Positions 35,564 through 45,769 of a stretch of 64,000 nt of DNA are shown here, piece by piece (the first letter of the stretch is position 1; every line of letters begins with the position of its first letter). The notes below the pieces were generated by a model. The model saw nothing but the letters and a program-made list of their open reading frames with translations, did no database searches and was not told the origin of the DNA. The stretch is from Candidatus Contendibacter sp. (GTDB taxonomy: Bacteria > Pseudomonadota > Gammaproteobacteria > Competibacterales > Competibacteraceae). The position numbers were made by a program, and so were the translations under genes. The DNA lies in contig JARSSP010000007.1 of the NCBI GenBank assembly GCA_029624675.1, positions 1-64,000 of the forward strand. Direction: 5' to 3'.

Positions 35564-36916
35564 TCAACCGGTCGGCAGCGACATGCCGGTGAGCTTTTTG
35601 AACAGCGTCACCGCGTAGGAATCGGTCATGCCGGACACGAAGTCGGTGATGGCCAGCGCGCGGCGATAGGGATCGGCGGAGGGCTGGCGGCCCGGTCCGG
35701 CGAACTGCTCCGGGATCAGATGAATCAGCATCCGGCTTTTGGACGAGGCGTTCGGGCCATGATCGGCGATGTCGGCGACGGTGCTCATGAACGCTTCCAG
35801 CAATCCACCCAGCACCTCGAAACCGGCCGCTTCCACTTCCACCACCGGCCGGGAAACGTAAACCTGTTTTTCGCCACAGTCCTTGAGCGCGCGCATCGCG
35901 TCGGCGGCGGGAATGACGTCCAGCAGTTCCTCGGTGAAGGCGCCGGCCAGGATCGCGTCCTCGTGCGCCATGAAACACTGGTGCGCCTGCTCGATGATGG
36001 CGCCGATGGCCTTGGCGCGCAGGTATTCGATTTTCTCCTTGGCTCGGGTGATCCGATCCATCTTGCGTTGCGCGCGCTCCGGTGCGCCGGTCAGGGTCAA
36101 CAGCAGATCGCGGACTTCCTCGTAGCGCAACTGCTGGAGCCGGAAGGCGTCTTCCACGTCGATGATTCGATAGCAGATGTCGTCGGCGGCCTCGACCAGA
36201 TAGGCAAGCGGATGGCGGGTCCAGGCGCCCGGTAGCACGGGTTCCAGCCCCAGTTGGCCGGCGACTTCCGCGAACAGATCCCAATCGTCCTGGTAGAAAC
36301 CGAATTTCTTGAAGGCGATGCCGAGCGGTGGCTCGGCTGGCAGCGCCGAGGCGCGCGGATATTTGGTGAAAATGCCCAATGTGGCGCAAGTCAATTGCAT
36401 TCCGCCGCGATTGTCGGGACTTTGCAGCCGGGTGATGATGCGAAAGCCCTGGGCATTGCCCTCGAAGCGCAGGAAATCCTGTCGTTGCGCTTCGGTCAAT
36501 CGCTCCAGCACCGCGCGGCCAGTGGCGGAAGCGGTGAACCAGAGGCGGATGGCGTCCTCGCCGGCGTGGCCGAAGGGCGGGTTGCCGATGTCGTGGGCCA
36601 GGCAGGCGGCGGCGACCACCGCGCCGAAATCCTGCGGATAGACGCCCTTCAAACCATGGCGACGAATCACGCTGTCACCCACCATCGTTCCCAGCGAACG
36701 GCCGACGCTGGACACTTCCAGGCTGTGGGTCAGACGGGTGCGGACATAATCGCTCTGGGACAGCGGAAAGACCTGGGTCTTGTCCTGTAGTCGCCGAAAC
36801 GCCGAGGAAAAGACGATGCGGTCGAAGTCGCGCTGGAAATCGGTGCGCGCCTCGCTGTCGGGTTGCTGGCGGGACAAACCTGGACGGGCGCGGGAAAGCA
36901 GGCGGTTCCAATCCAT
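35564..36916 (-). CDS. dgt: dGTP triphosphohydrolase
   Basis: A 450-residue HD-domain enzyme that splits dGTP to deoxyguanosine and triphosphate. RRLQDKTQVFPLSQSDYVRT and RLTHSLEVSSVGRSLG provide the first metal His, CLAHDIGNPPFGHAGEDAIR the HD pair, and YLVEAADDICYRIIDVEDAF the last Asp. This is the long Dgt type similar to E. coli. It controls dNTP pools and can restrict phage replication. It is monocistronic. Confidence 0.94.
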   Translation of the reverse strand: MDWNRLLSRARPGLSRQQPDSEARTDFQRDFDRIVFSSAFRRLQDKTQVFPLSQSDYVRTRLTHSLEVSSVGRSLGTMVGDSVIRRHGLKGVYPQDFGAVVAAACLAHDIGNPPFGHAGEDAIRLWFTASATGRAVLERLTEAQRQDFLRFEGNAQGFRIITRLQSPDNRGGMQLTCATLGIFTKYPRASALPAEPPLGIAFKKFGFYQDDWDLFAEVAGQLGLEPVLPGAWTRHPLAYLVEAADDICYRIIDVEDAFRLQQLRYEEVRDLLLTLTGAPERAQRKMDRITRAKEKIEYLRAKAIGAIIEQAHQCFMAHEDAILAGAFTEELLDVIPAADAMRALKDCGEKQVYVSRPVVEVEAAGFEVLGGLLEAFMSTVADIADHGPNASSKSRMLIHLIPEQFAGPGRQPSADPYRRALAITDFVSGMTDSYAVTLFKKLTGMSLPTG

Positions 36917-37127
36917 AGGCTGGGTTTGGTGGAGGAGATACGTTCAATCATAGCGGATTATTGGCGCTCGCCGTGCTCTCACCGCCGGCTTTGTCATGGG
37001 GAGGCGCGGGTGGCGTGGCCCACAATTGACCAACCAGCGGGACGGATGACTTGAGCCGATGCCGTCGCTACAATCCTTCCCCCTTGCCCGTCTGACGCTT
37101 AACGAACTTGATAGGTTTGAATTCGCG

Positions 37128-38636
37128 ATGAATGAACCCATGGACACTGCTGACGGACTTCTCGACGAAAACAAATTGATCGCCCTGCGCCGTCAGAAGT
37201 TGCGCGAGTTGCGCCAGCGTGGCAACGCCTATCCCACCGATTTCCGCCGCGACGCGCTGGCGGCTGAGTTACACGGCGCTTACGGCGACAAGGACAGCGT
37301 CGCGCTGGAAGCCGAGAATCGACGGGTCCGCGTGGCCGGGCGGATCTTGGCCAAGCGGATCATGGGCAAGGCCAGCTTTGCCCGCTTGCGCGACATGTCC
37401 GGCGACATCCAACTGTTCGTTCAGAAGAACGCCTTGCCAGAAGGGTCGTACGAGGACTTCAAGAATTGGGATCTGGGCGACATCCTCGGAGCCGAAGGCA
37501 CGGTGTTCAAGACCAAAACCGGCGAGTTGTCGGTCAAGGTAGACACATTGCGGCTATTGACCAAGTCGCTGCGGCCCTTGCCGGAGAAGTTTCACGGCCT
37601 GGCCGATCAGGAAACCTGCTACCGGCAGCGTTACGTGGACCTGATCATGAACGAGTCCACCCGCGCCACCTTCAAACTGCGTTCGGCGGTGGTCGCTCAT
37701 GTCCGCGACTTTTTCAACCGGCGCGGGTTTCTGGAAGTCGAGACGCCGATGATGCAACCGATTCCCGGTGGCGCGGCGGCCCGACCCTTCATCACCCATC
37801 ACAACGCGCTGGACATGCAACTGTTTCTGCGGATCGCCCCGGAACTGTACCTGAAGCGGTTGGTGGTGGGCGGTTTTGAGAAGGTTTACGAGATCAACCG
37901 CAATTTTCGCAACGAGGGGCTATCCACCCGCCACAACCCCGAATTCACCATGCTGGAGTTTTATCAGGCGTATGCCGACTACCGCGACCTGATGGACTTG
38001 ACCGAGGAACTGCTGCGTGGCATGGCGCGAACCCTGCTGGGCGACACGCTGATCTCCTGTCAGGGCGAGACCTACGATTTTGGCCGGCCGTTTCGGCGGT
38101 TGACGGTGCGAGAGGCGGTTTTGCGGTTCAATCCGACCATCGCCGCCGCCGACCTGGACGATTTGGACGTCGCGCGGCGGATAGCGAAAGGATTGGGAGT
38201 CAATGTACAGCCGGAACACGGGCTGGGTCGGGTGCAACTCGATATTTTCGAGCAGACGGTCGAGCATCAATTGCGTGATCCGACCTTCATCACCGCCTAT
38301 CCGACCGAGGTGTCACCCCTGGCGCGGCGCAACGACACCGATCCTGCGATCACCGACCGTTTTGAGCTGTTCGTCGGCGGACGGGAAATCGCCAACGGTT
38401 TTTCCGAGCTGAACGATCCCGAAGATCAGGCCGAGCGTTTTCGCCGGCAGGCCGAAGCGAAAGCGGCCGGCGACCACGAGGCGATGCACTACGACGCCGA
38501 CTACATCCGGGCGCTGGAGTATGGCCTGCCGCCGACGGCGGGGGAGGGCATCGGTATCGACCGGCTGGTGATGCTGTTCGCCGACGCGCCGTCAATCCGC
38601 GACGTGTTGCTGTTCCCGCATCTGCGGCCGGAGTGA
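37128..38636 (+). CDS. lysS: Lysyl-tRNA synthetase, class II
   Basis: A 502-residue class IIb synthetase. The N-terminal OB-fold anticodon-binding domain includes [20 protein letters not shown]. The catalytic core has motif 1 ([20 protein letters not shown]), motif 2 ([20 protein letters not shown]) and motif 3 ([20 protein letters not shown]). The ATG at 37128 gives the E. coli length (another at 37140 is possible). A toxin-antitoxin pair follows 27 nt later. Confidence 0.96.
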   Translation: MNEPMDTADGLLDENKLIALRRQKLRELRQRGNAYPTDFRRDALAAELHGAYGDKDSVALEAENRRVRVAGRILAKRIMGKASFARLRDMSGDIQLFVQKNALPEGSYEDFKNWDLGDILGAEGTVFKTKTGELSVKVDTLRLLTKSLRPLPEKFHGLADQETCYRQRYVDLIMNESTRATFKLRSAVVAHVRDFFNRRGFLEVETPMMQPIPGGAAARPFITHHNALDMQLFLRIAPELYLKRLVVGGFEKVYEINRNFRNEGLSTRHNPEFTMLEFYQAYADYRDLMDLTEELLRGMARTLLGDTLISCQGETYDFGRPFRRLTVREAVLRFNPTIAAADLDDLDVARRIAKGLGVNVQPEHGLGRVQLDIFEQTVEHQLRDPTFITAYPTEVSPLARRNDTDPAITDRFELFVGGREIANGFSELNDPEDQAERFRRQAEAKAAGDHEAMHYDADYIRALEYGLPPTAGEGIGIDRLVMLFADAPSIRDVLLFPHLRPE

Positions 38637-38663
38637 TCAGAAAATTTGAATCTAGGAGGTTTT

Positions 38664-38855
38664 ATGCCAGCCGTCTCTCATGTAAAACAGTATGCTCGCC
38701 AACTGGTCGAACAGTTGCCAGACAACGCAACCTGGGATGATCTGATGTATGAAATCTACGTTCGTCAAGCAATTGAGGCTGGAATCAGCGATAGTGAAGC
38801 AGGCAGAACGCAGGGTGTTGACGCTGTGCGGGCTCGCTTGGGTTTAAAGGAATGA
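38664..38855 (+). CDS. Type II antitoxin paired with a RelE/ParE-like toxin
   Basis: A 63-residue protein (MPAVSHVKQYARQLVEQLPD, then NATWDDLMYEIYVRQAIEAG). This matches the small antitoxins that precede RelE/ParE toxins and carry the TWDDLMYEIYVRxxIExG helix. AGGAGG lies 4-5 nt before the ATG. It overlaps the toxin frame by 4 nt (ATGA), the usual antitoxin-first arrangement. Confidence 0.82.
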   Translation: MPAVSHVKQYARQLVEQLPDNATWDDLMYEIYVRQAIEAGISDSEAGRTQGVDAVRARLGLKE

Positions 38856-39138
38856 TCGTTCACTGGACGGAGACGGCTATCAAACATCTGACGGGCATCT
38901 ACCATACATCGCTCTGGATTCGCCACTCTATGCCCAGCGAGTGGCCGATAAAATCATCCGCCGTTCGGAGCAGATTGGCGCTTTTCCCCAGCCCGGCCGG
39001 CGAGTGCCTGAATACGAGGCTCCGGATATTCGCGAGATCATTGAGCGACCCTATCGCCTTATCTATCGCATCAAGGCCGATCAAATCGATGTGCTGGCGG
39101 TGATTCACAGTGCGCAACGATTTCCTGAACAGTTATAG
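38852..39138 (+). pseudogene. RelE/ParE-like toxin, frameshifted
   Basis: The N-terminus MIVHWTETAIKHLTGIY reads in one frame from 38852. The rest (YIALDSPLYAQRVADKIIRR and EYEAPDIREIIERPYRLIYR, ending FPEQL at 39138) continues in the next frame. One base appears lost at about 38903-38906; restoring it gives a normal ~95-residue ParE-type toxin. Either the toxin is dead or this is a sequencing error. The antitoxin upstream is intact. Confidence 0.8.
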
Positions 39139-39162
39139 GCTCTTGCGTGGTCGGTAAAAGGG

Positions 39163-39531
39163 ATGGAATCAATAATGTCCAGTGATGTTGGCTTCTCGAA
39201 TACCGTCATCCTGATCACCCGCAACGGCATGGGTTCCGGTGAAACGGAACTCCAGCACGATCTGCTCGCAAAATATCTACGGTTGCTGATGGAAAAAGCA
39301 TCGTTGCCGGCCGCGATAGGTTTCTACACCGATGGGGTCAGGCTGGTGGTCGAAGGATCGCCGTTCCTGGAACCGCTGGCGCGCATCCAGGACAAGGGGG
39401 TCCGTCTGATCGTTTGCGCCACCTGCCTCAACTACTACGGGTTGCTCGACGAGGTGCGAGTTGGGATCGTGGGGAGCATGGCGGATATTCTCGAAGCCCA
39501 GCTCAAGGCCGATAAGGTCATCACGCTTTGA
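39163..39531 (+). CDS. YedF-like (DsrE-fold) selenium-metabolism protein
   Basis: A 122-residue DsrE-fold protein resembling the C-terminal domain of YedF, the sulfurtransferase-like protein tied to selenium genomes. It shows TVILITRNGMGSGETELQHD, IGFYTDGVRLVVEGSPFLEP and RLIVCATCLNYYGLLDEVRV, in which the CxxC is positioned as in that family. The N-terminal TusA-like domain usual in YedF is missing. The location, just upstream of a selenoprotein formate dehydrogenase and the sel genes, supports a selenium role such as delivering or binding selenide; this is inference. Starts at 39163 and 39175 are both possible. Confidence 0.78.
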   Translation: MESIMSSDVGFSNTVILITRNGMGSGETELQHDLLAKYLRLLMEKASLPAAIGFYTDGVRLVVEGSPFLEPLARIQDKGVRLIVCATCLNYYGLLDEVRVGIVGSMADILEAQLKADKVITL

Positions 39532-39619
39532 GAATGAGGTCGGAGCATTCCTGTTGGTCGGGAAAAATCGCCCGAGTTGGTGAATAGTTTAGGCGAACAT
39601 CCATCACGTGTTCGCAGCG

Positions 39620-39646
39620 TTGACAGCGGCGAAATCCGGCTATACT
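39620..39646 (+). promoter_or_regulatory. Sigma70-like promoter upstream of fdnG
   Basis: TTGACA at 39620-39625 and TATACT at 39641-39646 are separated by 15 bp, a slightly short but strong-looking match. The 289-bp gap before fdnG contains no other gene. No clear FNR or NarL site could be assigned by eye. Confidence 0.5.
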
Positions 39647-39820
39647 GAAACTGTCGCCTGGAAGTTATTTCCACGAGTGACAGGCGCGGGGCCGGCCTGG
39701 TCCTGTCCCGGCGGTGCGTCCATCCTCGGAAGCGCTGCCCGGACCCGCCGGCAGGTACCCGCGAAGACTCGAAATCCCGATTCCCACGGGTTCGAGGCAA
39801 GGGCAGAGGAGACGAAAACA

Positions 39821-42800
39821 ATGAACGTCACCCGACGACAGTTCCTCAAGGTCACCGCCGCCGGGCTGGGCAGCTCCAGCCTGGCGATGCTGGGATTCTC
39901 GCCCCAGCCGACGCTGGCGGAAATCCGCAATTTCAAGCTGGCCCGCACCACCGAAACCCGCAACACCTGTCCCTACTGTTCGGTGAGTTGCGGCGTGTTG
40001 ATCTACTCGCTCGGCGACAAATCCAAGAACGCCAGGGCCGAGATCGTCCATATCGAGGGCGACCCGGACAATCCGGTCAACCGGGGTACCCTCTGCCCCA
40101 AGGGCGCCGGCCTGCTGGACATGATCCACAGCGCCAACCGGCTGAAGCATCCGGAAGTGCGCGAGCCCGGCGCCAGCGAATGGAAGCGCATCACCTGGGA
40201 CGAAGCGCTCGACCGTATCGCCCGGCACATGAAGGCCGACCGGGACGCCCAGTTCATCAAGACCAATGCCGACGGCGTGACGGTCAACCGCTGGAACACC
40301 ACCGGCTTCCTGGCGAGTTCCGCCGCCAGCAACGAGGCCGGTTACCTGACGCACAAGGTCCTGCGCGGCCTCGGCGTCGTCACCCTCGACACCCAGGCGC
40401 GCATCTGACACGCCCCGACGGTGGCCAGTCTGGCTCCGACGTTCGGGCGTGGCGCGATGACCAACCATTGGGTGGACATCAAGAACGCTGATTTAGTCCT
40501 GGTCATGGGCGGCAACGCCGCCGAGGCGCACCCCTGCGGGTTCAAGTGGGTGGTGGAAGCCAAGGCCAGCCGCAAGGCCAAACTCGTCGTCGTGGACCCG
40601 CGCTTCACGCGCTCCGCGGCGGTCTCCGATTTCTACGCGCCGATTCGCGCCGGCAGCGACATCGCCTTTCTGGGCGGGGTCATTCATTACCTGTTGGCCA
40701 ACGACAAAATCCATCACGAGTACGTCAAGGCGTTCACCAACGCCGCCTTCCTGATCAACGACGGTTTCCAGTTCGAGAATGGCCTGTTCTCGGGCTACGA
40801 CGCCGCCAAGCGCAAATACGACAACGCCACCTGGCAATACCAGATCGACGGTCAGGGCTTCGTCAAGATCGACGAGACCTTGCAAAGTCCGAACTGCGTG
40901 TTCCAGATCATGAAGCGGCATTACGCCCGCTACACCCCCGAGGTGGTCAGCCAGGTCACCGGGACGCCGCGGGCCGACTTCCTCAAGATCTGCGAAATGA
41001 TCGCGGAGACCGCGGCCCCCAACCGGACCATGACCATCTGCTACGCCCTGGGCTGGACCCAGCACACGGTCGGTTCGCAGAACATCCGCACCATGGCCAT
41101 GATCCAGTTGCTACTGGGTAACCTGGGCATGGCGGGCGGCGGGATCAACGCGCTGCGCGGTCACGCCAACGTGCAGGGCATCACCGACCAGTGCCTCTAT
41201 TCCGAGGTGCTGCCGGGCTATCTGAGCGCGCCGGCGGACGCGGACAAGACCCGCGAGGAGTATCTGGCCAAGCGCACGCCCAAGCCGCTGCGGCCCAACC
41301 AGATGAACTTCCCGCAGAACTTCCCCAAGTGGCACACCAGCCTGATGAAGGCCTGGTACGGCAGCGCCGCCAAGGTGGAGAACGGCTTCTGCTACGACTG
41401 GCTGCCGAAGAAGGACGCCGCCTACGACGTGCTGGCCCTGTTCGAGCGGATGCACCAGGGCAAGATGAACGGCTTCGTCTGCCAGGGCTTCAACCCGCTG
41501 GCCTCGGTGTCGCACAAGGCCAAGGTGTCTGCCGGGCTGGCCAAGCTGAAATTCCTGGTGGTGATCGATCCGCTGGCCACCGAAACCGCCGAGTTCTGGA
41601 AGGATTACGGCGAGTTCAATCCCGCCGATCCGGCCGCGATCCAGACCGAAGTGTTTCGGCTGCCCTCCACCTGCTTCGCCGAGCAGGACGGTTCCTTCAC
41701 CAACTCGGGTCGGGTCATCCAGTGGCACTGGAAGGCGGCCGACGGTCCCGGCGAGGCAAGGAGCGATCTGGATATCATCGGCGGTCTGTTTGCCCGGTTG
41801 CGGGCGCTGTACGCGCAGGACGGCGGGGCGTTCCCCGATCCCGTGCTCGGCCTGGCCTGGCCCTATCGGATTCCCCGGCAGCCGCATCCCGAGGAAGTGG
41901 CGATGGAGATCAACGGCAAGGCGCTGGCGGACGTGACGGACCCGAAGGACCCGACCAAGGTTCTCGCCAAGGCCGGCGAGCAGTTGGCCGGCTTCGCCCA
42001 ACTGCGCGACGACGGCAGCACCGCGTCCGGCAACTGGATCTACTGCGGGATGTGGTCCCAGGCCGGCAATCTCACCGCTCGCCGCGATCCAGCCGATCTG
42101 ACCGGTCTCGGTCAGACGCTGAACTGGGGTTTCGCCTGGCCGGCCAACCGCCGCATCCTCTACAACCGGGCCTCCTGCGACCTGGCGGGCAAACCCTGGG
42201 ATCCCAGCCGCGCGGTGATCAAGTGGGACGGCGCCAAGTGGGGCGGCAACGACATTCCCGACATGCGGCCGGACGCCAGGCCGGAAGAGGGAGTGATGCC
42301 GTTCATCATGAACCCGGAAGGCGTGGCGCGGCTGTTCGCCCCCGAGCGCATGGTCGACGGTCCGTTGCCCGAGCACTACGAGCCGTTCGAAACCCCGTTG
42401 GACGGCAATCCGATGCATCCGAACAACCCCAAGGCGGTCAGCAATCCCGCCGCGCGGGTTTATCCGGGCGACTTGGAGACGTTCGCCAAGGCCAAGGAGT
42501 TCCCCTATGTCGCCACCACGTACCGGCTGGTGGAACATTTTCACTTCTGGACCAAGCACTCGCTGCTGAACGCCATCACCCAGCCGCAGCAGTTCGTGGA
42601 GATCGGCGAGGAGTTGGCGCGGGAGAAGGGCATCGCCAACGGCGACCGGGTACGGGTGCGTTCCACCCGCGGCCAGATCGTCGCGGTCGCGGTGGTGACC
42701 AAGCGGTTGCGGACGCTGGAGGTGGACGGCCGGAAGATACACACCGTCGGCATGCCGATCCACTGGGGCTTCCGGGGCGTCACCCATCCGGGCTACATCA

Positions 42801-42886
42801 CCAACACCCTGACCCCGTTCGTCGGCGACGCCAACAGCCAGACGCCGGAGTTCAAGGCGTTCCTGGTGAACATCGAGAAGGCATGA
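39821..42886 (+). CDS. fdnG: Formate dehydrogenase-N alpha subunit, selenoprotein (UGA = Sec at codon 196)
   Basis: A 1021-residue molybdopterin enzyme that oxidises formate to CO2 in the periplasm. The twin-arginine signal [14 protein letters not shown] directs Tat export. [10 protein letters not shown]...TLCPKG binds a [4Fe-4S] cluster. The reading frame passes through TGA at 40406-40408 and continues in frame with [20 protein letters not shown]. This is the FdnG context, and codon 196 is the selenocysteine position in E. coli FdnG. The Sec ligates Mo/W. A SECIS hairpin follows directly. The start ATG at 39821 has AGAGGAGA upstream. Without selenocysteine decoding the two halves look like separate ORFs. 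fdnH follows 10 nt later. Confidence 0.96.
40406..40451 (+). promoter_or_regulatory. SECIS element of fdnG
   Basis: Right after the UGA, CACGCCC (40409-40415) pairs perfectly with GGGCGTG (40445-40451). The top of the stem is GCC/GGC around an AGTCT loop, much like the E. coli fdnG apical loop that SelB domain IV binds. This directs selenocysteine insertion at the UGA. Confidence 0.9.
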
Positions 42887-42896
42887 GGAGGTCGTC

Positions 42897-43787
42897 ATGG
42901 TATGGCAATCATTGGACATCCGCCGCCGTTCGGCGACCACCACCCCGATGCCCCAGGCCCGCGAATCCACCGAGGTGGCCAAGCTGATCGACATTTCGCA
43001 ATGCATCGGTTGCAAGGCCTGTCAGGTCGCCTGCATGGAGTGGAACGACCTGCGCCAGGAGGTGGGATACTGCGTGGGGGTATACGACAATCCGCCCGAC
43101 CTGACGGCGAAAGCGTGGACCGTGATGCGCTTCACCGAGCTGGAGAACGACGGGCGGCTGGAATGGCTGATCCGCAAGGACGGCTGCATGCACTGCCAGG
43201 ACCCGGGCTGTCTCAAGGCCTGTCCCGCGCCGGGGGCCATCGTGCAGTACGCCAACGGCATCGTCGAGTTCCATCAGGAGCACTGCATCGGCTGCGGCTA
43301 CTGCCTGACCGGCTGTCCGTTCAACATTCCGCGCCTCTCCGACCAGGACCACAAGGCGTACAAATGCTCGCTGTGTTCCGACCGGGTGGCGGTGGGCCAG
43401 GTCCCGGCCTGCATCAAGACCTGTCCCACCGGGGCGCTTCATTTCGGCAGCAAGGAAGATATGAAGGAGCACGCGGAGCAACGCATCGCCGATCTCAAGT
43501 CTCGCGGCTTTGCAAACGCCGGTCTGTACGATCCGCCAGGCGTGGAGGGCACGCACGTCATGTACGTGCTCCAGCACGCCGATCATCCCGAATGGTACGC
43601 GGGTCTGCCCCATGATCCGGCGATCAGTCCGCTGGTCGAGGTGTGGAAGGGATGGACCAAGCCGCTGGCCATCGGGGTGATGGCGGCGGGGGTGCTGGCC
43701 AGCCTGATCCACTACGTGATGAAGGGGCCGAACGAAATTTCCAAGGAAACCGAGAAGGAGGTGGAAAATGAGACGCGACCCGAATGA
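42897..43787 (+). CDS. fdnH: Formate dehydrogenase-N beta subunit (iron-sulfur)
   Basis: A 296-residue ferredoxin-like subunit with four CxxCxxC...C groups: [52 protein letters not shown] and [20 protein letters not shown]. These hold four [4Fe-4S] clusters that pass electrons from FdnG to the membrane. A C-terminal transmembrane helix ([20 protein letters not shown]) anchors it. It overlaps fdnI by 20 nt, indicating coupled translation. Confidence 0.95.
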   Translation: MVWQSLDIRRRSATTTPMPQARESTEVAKLIDISQCIGCKACQVACMEWNDLRQEVGYCVGVYDNPPDLTAKAWTVMRFTELENDGRLEWLIRKDGCMHCQDPGCLKACPAPGAIVQYANGIVEFHQEHCIGCGYCLTGCPFNIPRLSDQDHKAYKCSLCSDRVAVGQVPACIKTCPTGALHFGSKEDMKEHAEQRIADLKSRGFANAGLYDPPGVEGTHVMYVLQHADHPEWYAGLPHDPAISPLVEVWKGWTKPLAIGVMAAGVLASLIHYVMKGPNEISKETEKEVENETRPE

Positions 43788-44394
43788 TCTCGATCGGTAC
43801 ACGGCATCGGAACGGGTGACCCATTGGATCGTGGGGATCAGCTTCATCCTCGCCGGGCTGTCCGGGCTGGCGCTGTTTCATCCGGCCTTCTGGCCGTTCA
43901 CGATGCTGTTCGGCAGCAGCACCTGGACCCGCATCCTGCATCCCTGGTTCGGGGTGGTGATGGCGGTGGCCTTTCTGCTGATGATGTTGCAGTTCTGGAA
44001 GCTGAACACGATGGGGAAGGTGGATTGGCAATGGCTGGGACGCATCGGCGAGATGGTGAGCGGCGACGACCAGAACATGCCGGAGCAGGGCAAGTACAAC
44101 GGCGGGCAAAAGCTGCTGTTCTGGTTGCTGGTGCTGGGCACGGTGCTGTTGCTGGTGTCCGGCATCGCCCTGTGGCGAGCCTGGTTTCACTTCCCGGTGG
44201 AACAGGTGCGCTGGGCGGCGGTGGTTCACGCCGCCACGGCGGCGGTGATGATCGGCCTCATCATGCTCCACGTTTACGCCTCCATCTGGGTCAGGAGCAC
44301 CATCCGCGCCATGTGGTACGGCACGGTCACCCGCGCCTGGGCCAGGCAACATCACCGGGCCTGGTACCGGCAGGTGACGGGGATTGATAAGTAG
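43768..44394 (+). CDS. fdnI: Formate dehydrogenase cytochrome b556 subunit
   Basis: A 208-residue membrane protein with four helices. His residues in [40 protein letters not shown] and [20 protein letters not shown] are the expected heme b ligands. It receives electrons from FdnH and reduces quinone, so the complex contributes to proton motive force. It ends the fdnGHI operon; a GC-rich palindrome follows. Confidence 0.94.
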   Translation: MRRDPNDLDRYTASERVTHWIVGISFILAGLSGLALFHPAFWPFTMLFGSSTWTRILHPWFGVVMAVAFLLMMLQFWKLNTMGKVDWQWLGRIGEMVSGDDQNMPEQGKYNGGQKLLFWLLVLGTVLLLVSGIALWRAWFHFPVEQVRWAAVVHAATAAVMIGLIMLHVYASIWVRSTIRAMWYGTVTRAWARQHHRAWYRQVTGIDK

Positions 44395-44406
44395 CGGTGT
44401 TAACCT

Positions 44407-44429
44407 CCCCTCTCCCGCTGGGAGAGGGG
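44407..44429. repeat. CCCCTCTCCC/GGGAGAGGGG palindrome after fdnI
   Basis: A 10-bp perfect inverted repeat with a GCT loop just after the fdn operon. It may stop transcription, but belongs to a family seen at several places in this window (53977, 60371, inside 62139-62187). The rest of 44430-44637 holds no gene I can support. Confidence 0.7.
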
Positions 44430-44637
44430 AAGATTCAGTGGGTGGAAAGCGTGGCGAGGGTGTTTTATCCTTGGATTATGCTAGGCCAATGTGTCCAAGG
44501 TGTACAAGGCAGGGAGGATAGGGGGCATGTGATAGGGTTTGGTTTCTGCCTAGCACTATTACGGCCTATTCTGCCTATTGCAATATTGACTTGTTTTGTC
44601 TAACTAACTTTTAGCGATTTGAGAAACGGAGGGATAA

Positions 44638-44994
44638 ATGGAAATACCAGACCAAAAAACCATCGATTTTTATACACGCCAAGAGTATTTTAAAGAAAAG
44701 AAATATCGCCTTAAGAGCTTTGGCTCCTTAATCGGGCTACGGTTCGCTGGGGATTTTGGCCATGCTGAAATCATAATGGGCTATCCAGAAATTAACCGAA
44801 TATTAGACTTGGTTGCGGCGATTGAAAAAGAAAAGACAGAACCTGATGCTACATTACTAGCAGCAATTGATAACGTCAAAAATCATGTTATGGAAAACAC
44901 CGATTATTCTATTGTTGCAGATGTTGTTATTGGGTCTGGACGAATTGATGTTACTCCTGATTTTAATGATAAGCGGAATAGCAATAAGCGCTAA
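44638..44994 (+). CDS. Hypothetical protein, first gene of the AT-rich cassette-like island
   Basis: A 118-residue protein (MEIPDQKTIDFYTRQEYFKE, then YRLKSFGSLIGLRFAGDFGH) of mixed alpha/beta composition without signal or membrane segment. CGGAGGG precedes the ATG by 5 nt. I do not recognise the family. The DNA is distinctly AT-rich compared with fdnI and fdhE. Its TAA stop (44992-44994) lies inside a CGCTAAC core of an attC-like inverted repeat, the pattern of integron gene cassettes. Confidence 0.6.
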   Translation: MEIPDQKTIDFYTRQEYFKEKKYRLKSFGSLIGLRFAGDFGHAEIIMGYPEINRILDLVAAIEKEKTEPDATLLAAIDNVKNHVMENTDYSIVADVVIGSGRIDVTPDFNDKRNSNKR

Positions 44995-45058
44995 CAGGAG
45001 CTTGCAGCCGACCCTATATCGCTAGTTTCGTGGGGCAGGTGAAGCTTGATCATTAGGC
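44989..45058. repeat. attC-like imperfect inverted repeat 1
   Basis: It begins CGCTAAC (R''-like, RYYYAAC) and ends ATTAGGC (R'-like, GTTRRRY with one mismatch). Arms share CTAA and AGCTT blocks. The stop codon of the preceding ORF sits in the left core. This is the look of an integron attC of about 70 bp, but it was found by eye only. Confidence 0.4.
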
Positions 45059-45146
45059 ATTTTTGGTTCAGTCAATGAGAAAACCCAGAAGCTTTAACAG
45101 CCATTTTCCGCGCACTTACTACGACATCATGCTGGCGCGTAGCGCG

Positions 45147-45180
45147 TAGGGCGGGCAGAGCGAAGCGAAACCCGCCTAAC
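45147..45180. repeat. TAGGGCGGG...CCCGCCTA palindromic repeat, copy 1
   Basis: TAGGGCGGGCAGAGCGAAGC followed by GAAACCCGCCTAAC: arms GGCGGG/CCCGCC around an AGAGCGAAGCGAAA centre. Similar copies lie at 46290-46322 and 47701-47733, all between cassette genes. Such repeats are common in many bacterial intergenic regions. Confidence 0.8.
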
Positions 45181-45214
45181 CAGATGAGTTTTAGCGATCA
45201 TTTTTTAAGAAACC

Positions 45215-45504
45215 CTGCGCGTCCTCTCTAAGAGGCCAATAAGAGAATTCTGGGAATGTCGTCCAGAATCCAAGCCCACTTTGGAAGAATGGTTTCGTAA
45301 AGTTAGCCAACTTGCAGCGGCGTCTTTTTCTGAGTTACGGCGAGCATTCGGCTCAGCAGATTATGTCGATGGCTACACGCTGATTGATGTAGGTGGAAAC
45401 AAATATCGAATCGCGACTGTTATCCACTATGACGAGCACGTCTCTATGTCCGGCAGGTCATGACTCACTTGGAATATGATCGGAATGACTGGAGAAGAAA
45501 ATGA
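45215..45504 (+). pseudogene. higB: HigB-like toxin, copy 1, start codon lost and frameshifted
   Basis: From CTG at 45215 (where the second copy has ATG) the frame encodes RPIREFWECRPESKPTLEEW, then TLIDVGGNKYRIATVIHYDE, a HigB-type mRNA interferase. After about 45440 the sequence continues in another frame as LYVRQVMTHLEYDRNDWRRK, the normal HigB end, with its TGA overlapping the antitoxin ATG. One base is missing and the start is mutated, so this toxin is broken. A related truncated copy lies at 47092. Confidence 0.82.
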
Positions 45505-45728
45505 ATGTAGCACTTAATATTGACAAGCTTATTCCTGCTTGGCAAGCACTTAGATCAATTGCCCCACTGGCGCACATCGAATCAGAAGGCGATTACGAAC
45601 AGGCTACGAATTTGCTAAAGAGCCTACTCGATATTGTCCTCGACGATACCAGGCATCCCCTCTATTCCCTTGTTTGCGTAGTTGGCGATCTGATCGAAGC
45701 GTATGAAATTGATCAGGAGCCATTATAG
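45501..45728 (+). CDS. higA: HigA-like antitoxin, truncated before the helix-turn-helix
   Basis: A 75-residue protein. PLYSLVCVVGDLIEAYEIDQ EPL-type sequence matches the N-terminal half of HigA antitoxins of the HigB-first systems. Full-length members continue with an Xre helix-turn-helix; here a TAG follows at once. The 4-nt ATGA overlap with the toxin relic is the normal higBA junction. It is probably a degraded antitoxin without DNA binding, though it could still bind toxin. Confidence 0.65.
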   Translation: MNVALNIDKLIPAWQALRSIAPLAHIESEGDYEQATNLLKSLLDIVLDDTRHPLYSLVCVVGDLIEAYEIDQEPL

Positions 45729-45769
45729 TGTGGACGGAGAATAATCGAGGATAGACCACAATTCCTGTT

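Noticed and set aside
40406..40408. Nonsense mutation making fdnG a pseudogene
   Set aside because: The codon is at the known Sec position, the frame and homology continue, a SECIS hairpin follows and all sel genes are present.
41111..43015. A 634-residue antisense ORF opposite fdnG
   Set aside because: It is a codon-bias shadow of the formate dehydrogenase gene.
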